Positions 54,863 through 61,277 of a stretch of 64,000 bases of DNA are shown here, piece after piece; the first letter of the stretch is position 1; every line of letters begins with the position of its first letter. The position numbers were made by a program, and so were the translations under genes. The notes under the pieces were generated by a model. The model saw nothing but the letters and a program-made list of their open reading frames with translations, ran no database searches and had not been told where the DNA came from. Location: positions 1,917,482 through 1,981,481 of the forward strand of contig NZ_LT968776.1 in NCBI RefSeq assembly GCF_900240975.1. The letters run 5' to 3'. The stretch is from Mycobacterium sp. 4858 (GTDB lineage: Bacteria > Actinomycetota > Actinomycetes > Mycobacteriales > Mycobacteriaceae).

Positions 54863-55597
54863 TCACCGGATCTGCACGCATTGGCCGCCGTCGACCACCA
54901 GTTCCGAGCCGGTGATGAACGACGCTTGCTCGGAGACCAGGAACGCCACGGCGTCGGCGATCTCGCTCGGCCGGCCGATGCGCCCGAACGCCGACGACGC
55001 GGCGAGCCGCAGTTGAGTGGCGTCGTCGAGCATCGGGGTCGCGACCGGCCCGGGGAACAGGGCGTTGACCCGGATGCCCAGCGGCGCCAGTTCCGCGGCC
55101 GCGTTCTGGGTCAGGCCGCGCAGGGCCCACTTCGCCGAACCGTAGGCGGCGTGGTGCGGGAACGGGCGGATGGCCCCGGTGCTGCAGATGTTGACGATCG
55201 CGGCGTGCTGCGCGGCGCGCAGGTGATTCAGGGCCGCGTGGATACCCAGGAAGGCCCCGAAACAGTTGACCCGCCAGGAACTCTCGAAGCCCTCCGCGGT
55301 CTCGTCGGCCAGCGATGCCCGGTGCAGCACGCCGGCGCCGTTGACCAGCGTGGTCAGCGCCCCGAAGCGGTCGATCACGGTGTCGACGGCCGACTGCCAC
55401 CCTGACTCCGAGGTGACGTCGAGCTCGACCGCGATCACCTCTTCGTCGCCCAATTCGTCGACCGCGGCGGCAAGTTCGTGCGCGCGCCGATCGCAGGCGG
55501 CCACCGAATAGCCTTCGGCGCGTAGGCGTTTGGCGATGGCCCAGCCCTGGCCGCCGGCCGCGCCGGTCACCAGTGCGACGCGTCGATCGGCGCTCAT
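54863..55597 (-). CDS. Short-chain dehydrogenase/reductase
   Basis: A 244-aa classical SDR with cofactor motif VTGAAGGQGWAIAKRL (about 10-25), an acidic residue after beta-2 (AACDRRAHE, favouring NAD), NGAGVL, the catalytic Ser in ICSTGAI, and YGSAK (Tyr and Lys). The C-terminus FITGSELVVDGGQCV is typical. ATG 55597 overlaps the aldolase stop (ATGA). In this cluster it may oxidise a sugar or hydroxy-acid (inference). Confidence 0.88.
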   Translation of the reverse strand: MSADRRVALVTGAAGGQGWAIAKRLRAEGYSVAACDRRAHELAAAVDELGDEEVIAVELDVTSESGWQSAVDTVIDRFGALTTLVNGAGVLHRASLADETAEGFESSWRVNCFGAFLGIHAALNHLRAAQHAAIVNICSTGAIRPFPHHAAYGSAKWALRGLTQNAAAELAPLGIRVNALFPGPVATPMLDDATQLRLAASSAFGRIGRPSEIADAVAFLVSEQASFITGSELVVDGGQCVQIR

Positions 55598-56355
55598 GGT
55601 TCCGTCGCCTCTCGCAGGTGCTCGGCGGCCCCGCGCCGCAGCGCGTGCGATTCGGCGGTCAGGGTGATCATGGAAAACCCCAGCTTCGCCATGGCGCGCC
55701 CCGTAGTGCCGTTCCCGGCGTGAATGCCGGTCACCAGCCCGGCCTCGTTGGCGGCCCGCTGGATTCGCACGATGGCATCCAGGACGGCAGGATCTCTGGT
55801 CGCGCCGTCCACGCCCACACCCAGCGAGAGGGCCAGGTCCGCGGGCCCGACGTAGAGCCCGGCGAGCCCGTCGACGGCGCAGATCTGGTCGAGGCCGGAC
55901 AGCGCCGCGGTCGTCTCGATCATCGCGAACACGCTGACCCGCGACTCGAGCGCGGCGGTGTCGCGGCCCAGGCCGGCGCGCAGCGGACCGAAGCTGCGGA
56001 TGCCCGTGGGTTGGTAGCGGGTGGCGGCCACCGCCGCGGCGGCCTGGTCCGCCGACTCGATCATGGCGATGACGACGGCGTCGGCTCCGGCGTCGAGCAC
56101 GCGCCCGATCGGCGCGGCGTCGGCGTTGGGCAACCGCACCACGGTGCCGATGGGCAGGTGTTCGGTTTGGCGCAGCATGCCGGCGATGTCGGCGTCGTCG
56201 AGGTAGCCGTGCTGGGCGTCGAAACCCACGTAATCGTAACCGGCGCGCGCGAATTCCTCGGGGCCGAGCAGTGTGGGCCCGGTGATCCAGCCGCCCCAGA
56301 TCGGGGTGGCCCGGTTCAGCGCCCGCCGCAAAGCGCTCCGCGAGTCGTCGGTCAT
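55594..56355 (-). CDS. HpcH/HpaI-family class II aldolase
   Basis: A 253-aa TIM-barrel enzyme of the HpcH/HpaI family, which includes 2-keto-3-deoxy-sugar-acid aldolases such as GarL and YfaU. GYDYVGFDAQHGYLD holds the family's catalytic His, VVRLPNAD the Arg, and AMIET plus GLYVGPADLALSLG (about 180-193) the metal Glu/Asp. The ATG at 56355 overlaps the Zn-ADH stop. It is predicted to split a 2-keto acid into pyruvate and an aldehyde. Confidence 0.87.
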   Translation of the reverse strand: MTDDSRSALRRALNRATPIWGGWITGPTLLGPEEFARAGYDYVGFDAQHGYLDDADIAGMLRQTEHLPIGTVVRLPNADAAPIGRVLDAGADAVVIAMIESADQAAAAVAATRYQPTGIRSFGPLRAGLGRDTAALESRVSVFAMIETTAALSGLDQICAVDGLAGLYVGPADLALSLGVGVDGATRDPAVLDAIVRIQRAANEAGLVTGIHAGNGTTGRAMAKLGFSMITLTAESHALRRGAAEHLREATEP

Positions 56356-57320
56356 TGCGCGATCGCGATCTTGACGCGCTCGGGGACCGGGCGGCAGGCC
56401 AACTCGAAGGCGGCCTGGACGTCGTCGACGCCGAACGTGTGCGTCAGGTAGGTGGCGAGCAGTTCGGGATGTTCGGCGACGAACTTCCCCGCGAACTCCA
56501 GCATCCGCCGGCGGTCCAGTGTGACACCGGATTTCAGCGTCAGGTTGTTGCGCAGCATGGTGCGCATGCTGATCGGATAGGCGTCGTCGTCGGCGACGCC
56601 GAAATAGAAGACCGTGCCGCCGGGCGCGGCGGCCGCGAGGGCGTGGCCCAGCGTGGCCACTTGGTGACCGACGGCCTCGATGACGACGTCGGCCCGGTCG
56701 GAGGCCGCGAGCTGACTCACCCAGCGGTCGCTGGTGGCGCGTACCGCGTCGTCGACGCCGAATGCCGCTGCCAGACTTGACCGGTCGACGGGGTCGACGC
56801 CGGTGACGCGACGCGCGCCGGCCGCCTTGGCGACACAGGAGAACAGCAGGCCGATGGAGCCCTGGCCGATGATCGCGACGTGTTTGCCGGCGAGGTCCGG
56901 CAGTTGCTCGAGGGCGTACAGGACGCATGCCAGCGGTTGCAGGCCGACTGCCTGCGCCGGGGTCAGCGCCGGGTCGTAGGGCGCCAGCCCGTCGCCGTCA
57001 CTGATCACGCGTTCCATCATGCCGTCGAACCCGGAAGCCCAGCCCACCACGCGGTCACCGGGACGGTGGTCGGCGTGCCGGCTGGCGATCACCTCGCCGG
57101 CGACCTCATGGATCGGGAAGCCGTCCTTCTCGGCCGCGTTGGCGCCGTCATCGCCCGGAAGCCGGCCGCGGGCGCCGTGGAAGGCCGGCAGGTCGCTGCC
57201 GCAGACGCCGGCCGCCGTGAATCGCAGCAGCACCTCGCCGTCGGCGAGGCACTCGGGTGTCTTCTCGGGAATCGTTGTCCGCTCGAACATGTAGGGGGCG
57301 ACGATCCGGTAGGACCACAC
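56352..57320 (-). CDS. Zinc-type (MDR) alcohol dehydrogenase
   Basis: A 322-aa medium-chain dehydrogenase. Catalytic zinc residues are in AAGVCGSDLPAFHG (Cys about 38) and FPIHEVAGEV, and the NAD-binding IGQGSIGLLFSCVAKAAGARRVTGVD is at about 144-169. The four-cysteine structural zinc lobe is absent and the protein is short, which resembles sugar-alcohol/threonine dehydrogenase-like subgroups. The GTG at 57320 is 1 nt after the P450 stop. A longer upstream frame is antisense-like noise over the P450. Confidence 0.85.
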   Translation of the reverse strand: MWSYRIVAPYMFERTTIPEKTPECLADGEVLLRFTAAGVCGSDLPAFHGARGRLPGDDGANAAEKDGFPIHEVAGEVIASRHADHRPGDRVVGWASGFDGMMERVISDGDGLAPYDPALTPAQAVGLQPLACVLYALEQLPDLAGKHVAIIGQGSIGLLFSCVAKAAGARRVTGVDPVDRSSLAAAFGVDDAVRATSDRWVSQLAASDRADVVIEAVGHQVATLGHALAAAAPGGTVFYFGVADDDAYPISMRTMLRNNLTLKSGVTLDRRRMLEFAGKFVAEHPELLATYLTHTFGVDDVQAAFELACRPVPERVKIAIAQ

Positions 57321-57321
57321 G

Positions 57322-58551
57322 TCAGACCTCCACCGGGATGGTGTTCCATCCCCATTGGAAGCTGGAGGGGAGCCGCCGGGCGGCGTCGGACTGGATCGCG
57401 AAATCGGGCACCCTGCGCAGCCACTCCTGCAGCAGCACAGCGACTTCCAGCCGGGCCAGGTGGTAGCCGATGCAGAAGTGTTGGCCGCGGCCGAACGCAA
57501 GCGAGCGACGGATGGGCCTGTCCCAGAGGAATTCGTCGGGTTCGGGGTACTCGCGTTCGTCGCGGTTGGCCGAGGCGAGCAGCGTGATGACACGCTGCCC
57601 CGGCCGGATGGTCTCGCCGTGAATGGTGAACGGCTTGCGCGCGGTTCGGGCGAACCACTGCGCCGGCGCGCAGAACCGGATCATCTCCTCGCGCGCGGTC
57701 GGCACGGTGTTCTCGGGGTCGGCGCGGACCGCGGCCATCTGGTCGGGCCGGCGGCCGAGCTCCCACAGCCCGTGCGCGACGATCTTGGGTACCGTCTCGG
57801 TGCCGCCGATGAAGATGCACAGCATCTGGGTGGCGACCTCGACGTCGTCGAGCGGACTGCCGTCGGGCAGACGGTAAGCGAGCAGGCCGTCCACGACGGC
57901 CAGCGGCCGCCCGGAGGGGTCCGCGCGGCGGCGCCGGACCGCCGGGAGCAGGTATTCGAAATAGTTGGGCCGCGCCTCGGCGGTGTCCACCCCGACGCCG
58001 GGCTCGGCGAGGCTGCCGGCGTTGACCGCGGCCAGCACCTGTGGCGCGAAATCGACTGGTATGCCGAGAAGTTCGCATACCACGGACGCCACCACGATGC
58101 CGCCGTAATCCTGCGTCAGGTCGAACGAACCGCGGGGCAGTAACTCGTCGAGGCGCTCGTTGGCCAGCTCGCGGATCCGGGCCTCCAAGCCGGTGACGGC
58201 CCTGGGGCGCAGCGGCTGGGAGTGCGCGCGCCGGATCTCCGCGTACAGGTCCGTGTCGAACACGGCGTGGAACGGCAGCGGGTGCAGCGGCGGGTCGGCG
58301 ACCGGTCCGGTGTTGTGCTTGGCCAGGACGGATGCGGCCGGCAGGGTCCCTTCCGACGCGACGAACGTCCCGTCGTTGACCTCCAGCACCTGCCAGATGT
58401 CCTCGAAGCGGGACAGCGCGAAGGTGTCCCACTGGGGCATGTAGTAGACGGGATACTCGTCGCGCAGGATCCGGTAGTACGGCAGCGGATCGGCCATCAC
58501 CTGCGCGTCGAAGGGGTCGTAGGCGAAGTTCACGGCCTCTTGCTGCCGCAT
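57322..58551 (-). CDS. Cytochrome P450
   Basis: A 409-aa soluble bacterial P450. The I-helix IFIGGTETVP is at about 246-255, the K-helix ExxR at E289-R292, and the heme-binding FGRGQHFCIGYHLAR with axial ligand C360. The I-helix reads GGTET, keeping the acid/alcohol pair used in O2 activation. The ATG at 58551 overlaps the stop of the upstream gene by 1 nt (TGATG). No ferredoxin or reductase gene is adjacent. The substrate is unknown. Hydroxylation or oxidative O-demethylation are options. Confidence 0.9.
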   Translation of the reverse strand: MRQQEAVNFAYDPFDAQVMADPLPYYRILRDEYPVYYMPQWDTFALSRFEDIWQVLEVNDGTFVASEGTLPAASVLAKHNTGPVADPPLHPLPFHAVFDTDLYAEIRRAHSQPLRPRAVTGLEARIRELANERLDELLPRGSFDLTQDYGGIVVASVVCELLGIPVDFAPQVLAAVNAGSLAEPGVGVDTAEARPNYFEYLLPAVRRRRADPSGRPLAVVDGLLAYRLPDGSPLDDVEVATQMLCIFIGGTETVPKIVAHGLWELGRRPDQMAAVRADPENTVPTAREEMIRFCAPAQWFARTARKPFTIHGETIRPGQRVITLLASANRDEREYPEPDEFLWDRPIRRSLAFGRGQHFCIGYHLARLEVAVLLQEWLRRVPDFAIQSDAARRLPSSFQWGWNTIPVEV

Positions 58552-59255
58552 CACTGCAGCGGCGACGGCGGTAGGGCCTGCAGGATCGAATCCTCCCAGC
58601 CGTCGCGCAGCGCGGGCGCCACACTCATCCAGGTGACGATCTCGGCGGGCGGGCTGTCCTTCCACGAGGGGTAGTGGTCGGCGAAGCATTGCCAGCCGCC
58701 GTCCAGCGCCCAGTAGTGGATGACCTCGTTATAGCGGAACGTCGTGGTGAACGAACCCAGCCAGCGCTTACCGGTGCGTTCCGACCAGGGGACGTAGAGC
58801 CGCTCCAGTTCGCGGATGTAGTCGTCCTGACGCCCCGGCTTGGTCTGCATGATCTCCTGAATCACCAGCGGCGCAGTGAAATTGGCCTCACGCAGCTGGG
58901 CGAGGGTCTTGTTGCTGGGCCCGGGGTACATGATCCGGCCCTCCCCGGCCGCGCCGATGTCGGCCAGAAAGGCCGACCATTTCCCCGCCGCGGCCTCGTG
59001 ACTGCCGCCGCGGGCCTGGGCGGCCCCGATCCGGGCGTAGTCGGCGAACCCGTCGATCTCCCAGATGATCGTCACCTGGGGCCAGTGACCGTTGTAGGGC
59101 GTGGTCTCCCAGATCGCGAACAGCCGCGCACCGAGCTCGTCCATCATCGGCCGGTAGGTGTCGGTGAAGACCTCGGTGAAGCATTCGCTTCGCCCGGAGC
59201 CGAGCGAGATGGTCTCGTGCAGATAGAGCAGCGTGTGCCGGTAGTACTTCTTCAT
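58551..59255 (-). CDS. Protein of unknown function, possibly NIPSNAP/dimeric alpha-beta barrel-like
   Basis: A 234-aa soluble protein without signal or membrane segments. It is rich in Trp and Tyr (WETTPYNGHWPQVTIIWEIDGFADYARI ... YVPWSERTGKRWLGSFTTTFRYNEVIHYWALDGGW) and seems to contain two related halves, each with a 'W-x-n-F/Y...' strand, as in dimeric alpha-beta barrel (NIPSNAP/EthD-like) proteins. It is tightly coupled by TGATG overlaps to the P450 downstream and to another unknown gene upstream. It may bind or transform the P450 substrate. This assignment is weak. Confidence 0.7.
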   Translation of the reverse strand: MKKYYRHTLLYLHETISLGSGRSECFTEVFTDTYRPMMDELGARLFAIWETTPYNGHWPQVTIIWEIDGFADYARIGAAQARGGSHEAAAGKWSAFLADIGAAGEGRIMYPGPSNKTLAQLREANFTAPLVIQEIMQTKPGRQDDYIRELERLYVPWSERTGKRWLGSFTTTFRYNEVIHYWALDGGWQCFADHYPSWKDSPPAEIVTWMSVAPALRDGWEDSILQALPPSPLQ

Positions 59256-59845
59256 CAGTCGAGCCGGACCAGCCCCGAATCACCGCGCTCACAGGTCGCC
59301 AGATCACAGAGCAGCGTCTCGGTGGAATAGACTGCGGCGCAGTCGATCCCGGCCGCAGCCAGCGCATGGCCCTTGAATCTGCGCGCGGCGGCGCTGGGCA
59401 CGTACTGCGCCTTGGCCACCCCCCGATCCACCCGCAGGGGCCACCCGGAGGGCGCCCTGCCCCACAGAGCGACTTCGGTCAGCCGATCGTCGAGCGACGC
59501 GAGCACCTTGTCACGCACGCGGGCATCGGCGGCGAACGCCTCGGCGCTCACCGCCAGGCTCTGGCTCATCGAGCCCGGACCCGCCGCGGCGAAGTGATCC
59601 TCGAAGTCCACCCCCTGCACACCGAGGATCCGCAGGGACAGGGCGTCGCCGCCGCTCGGCAGCAGCACCGTCACCTGCCAGCCGGCCATCGCCCGGTCGT
59701 AGAGCCAACCTCCTGCCGACCGGACCACGTCGAGAGCGCTCACCGCGATGACGTCGAGCCGGTATCGCAGACACTCCCGGTCAGCACGGCCCGCTCGGGC
59801 GCCGACCCGGCTGCCTTCCCTGATGTCGAACGTTGACGTGACCAT
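59255..59845 (-). CDS. Protein of unknown function, operon-proximal
   Basis: A 196-aa soluble protein that I do not recognise: VIAVSALDVVRSAGGWLYDRAMAGWQVTVLLPSGGDALSLRILGVQGVDFEDHF, followed by two Cys in the C-terminal TLLCDLATCERG segment. There is no signal peptide or membrane helix. The start is ATG 59845, and the 3' end overlaps the next unknown gene (TGATG). The 136-nt gap upstream may hold the promoter of the P450-to-ADH series. Confidence 0.65.
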   Translation of the reverse strand: MVTSTFDIREGSRVGARAGRADRECLRYRLDVIAVSALDVVRSAGGWLYDRAMAGWQVTVLLPSGGDALSLRILGVQGVDFEDHFAAAGPGSMSQSLAVSAEAFAADARVRDKVLASLDDRLTEVALWGRAPSGWPLRVDRGVAKAQYVPSAAARRFKGHALAAAGIDCAAVYSTETLLCDLATCERGDSGLVRLD

Positions 59846-59981
59846 TGAATCCGTTCCTCACCGCCGCACCGAATCGGTGCATTGGCGTTTACCGCAACGC
59901 TTGTCCTGGGCTGGCGCCGCTAGCGCGACACATCGGACAGCGTGACACTTGCGAGCAAATTTGTAAAGGTACGACCGCTGG

Positions 59982-61151
59982 TCACGAGTCGCGGCGCGCC
60001 CGGAGTTCGGCGAGCACTTCTTCGGTGTGCTGCCCGAGTTCCGGTGCCGGAGAACGCGGTGCCCACGGTGTGCCGTGGAAATCGGCCGGCGTGGCCACCA
60101 TCGGAACGCTGGATTGCCCGTCCGGGACGTCGACGATGCCGCCCGCGGCGTGGAATTGCTCGTCGGCCACGACGTCTTCGAGGCTGTTCACCGGCGACCA
60201 GAAGAAATCAGGCTCGGCGGCGAACGCCTGAGCCCACTCGTCGAGGGTGCGGGTGGCAAAGACCGCGTCCAGCTCGGCGATCAGCTCGACCGCGTTGACG
60301 AACCGCGAGTACGCGTCGCTGAACCGGGGGTCGGTCAGCCATTCCGGGTGGCCGACGGCGCGACACAGCGGGGGCCAGTGCCGATCGCCTTCGAGCCCGA
60401 CGATCCAGAACCGGCGCCCGTCGGCGGTCGCGTAGTTGTTCATGCACGGGTTGCCCATCGATTCGCGTTGCCCGATCGCGATCGGCTGGCCGGTCAGCAG
60501 ATAGGTGTTGAGGTCGAAGCTCACGGTGTAGGCGCCCTGGCGATACAGCGAGGTGCTCACCAGTTGGCCGGCGCCGGTGCGGGCGCGGGCGACCAGCGCC
60601 GCACACACGGCGGCCGCCAGCGTCATGCCGGCCGAATGATCGCCCATGCCGCCGCGCTGGAAGGGCGGGGTGTCGCCGGGCCGGGTGAGCAGGTGCGCGA
60701 CGCCGGCGCGCGACCAGAAGGCGGCCACGTCGTAGGCGGCCCGGTCGGCGTCGGGCCCGGTCTCGCCGTATCCGGTGATCAGTCCGTAGACCAGGCGGGG
60801 GTTGCGGGCCGCGACCGACTCGAAGTCCAGCCCCAGCCGCTGTAGCGCGGCCGGCCGGACGTTGGTCACGAAAACGTCGGCGTCAGCGAGCAATTCGAAC
60901 GCCGTTTCGCGCCCCGCCTCCTCCGCGAGGTCGAGCACGACGCTGCGCTTGGAGCGGTTGTCCATTTCGAAAGGCGGGTTCACCCCCAGGTCGCAGCCCA
61001 GCATCTTGCCGAACATCCGGCCCGGGTCGCCGTTCGGCGGTTCGATCTTGACGACGTCGGCACCCCAGTCGGCCAGGATGCCGCCGGTGGCGGGTCCGGC
61101 GACCCACACCCCGAGCTCGACAACCTTGACGCCCTCCATCGGTCCCGCCAT
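59982..61151 (-). CDS. Family III CoA-transferase (CaiB/BaiF type)
   Basis: A 389-aa formyl-CoA transferase-like enzyme. The N-terminal VVELGVWVAGPATGGILADWGADVVKIEPPNGDPGR and MDNRSKRSVVLDL are family signatures. The catalytic Asp is probably in RAAYDVAAFWSRAG (about residue 165-170), and MGDHSAGMTLAAAV follows. It moves CoA between carboxylic acids. ATG 61151 (MAGPMEGVKVVELG) is chosen over an upstream in-frame start at 61232. It is the first gene of the leftward catabolic set, divergent from the SARP-type regulator. Confidence 0.9.
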   Translation of the reverse strand: MAGPMEGVKVVELGVWVAGPATGGILADWGADVVKIEPPNGDPGRMFGKMLGCDLGVNPPFEMDNRSKRSVVLDLAEEAGRETAFELLADADVFVTNVRPAALQRLGLDFESVAARNPRLVYGLITGYGETGPDADRAAYDVAAFWSRAGVAHLLTRPGDTPPFQRGGMGDHSAGMTLAAAVCAALVARARTGAGQLVSTSLYRQGAYTVSFDLNTYLLTGQPIAIGQRESMGNPCMNNYATADGRRFWIVGLEGDRHWPPLCRAVGHPEWLTDPRFSDAYSRFVNAVELIAELDAVFATRTLDEWAQAFAAEPDFFWSPVNSLEDVVADEQFHAAGGIVDVPDGQSSVPMVATPADFHGTPWAPRSPAPELGQHTEEVLAELRARRDS

Positions 61152-61249
61152 GGCTACGTTCCTACTCCGTGCCGCCCCGGGGTCGGAAGCCGGGTTGCCG
61201 ATCGATTTCCGCCCACGCGTCCTGGCAGCCAAAGCTATTGTCTGACGTG

Positions 61250-61263
61250 AGCAAAGGTTTGCT
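61250..61263. promoter_or_regulatory. Palindrome AGCAAAGGTTTGCT, candidate operator
   Basis: A perfect inverted repeat (AGCAAA-GG-TTTGCT) in the 126-nt gap between the divergent CoA-transferase and SARP-type genes, ending 14 nt before the regulator's GTG. A protein bound here would block translation-proximal transcription of the regulator and could also act on the leftward operon. It is a candidate only. Confidence 0.55.
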
Positions 61264-61277
61264 AAGGGTCGGGTGAG

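Noticed and set aside
55594-56928. 444-aa fusion of the HpcH/HpaI aldolase with upstream sequence
   Set aside because: The upstream part is Arg-rich shadow of the Zn-ADH gene. ATG 56355 gives the normal family length with an ATGA overlap.
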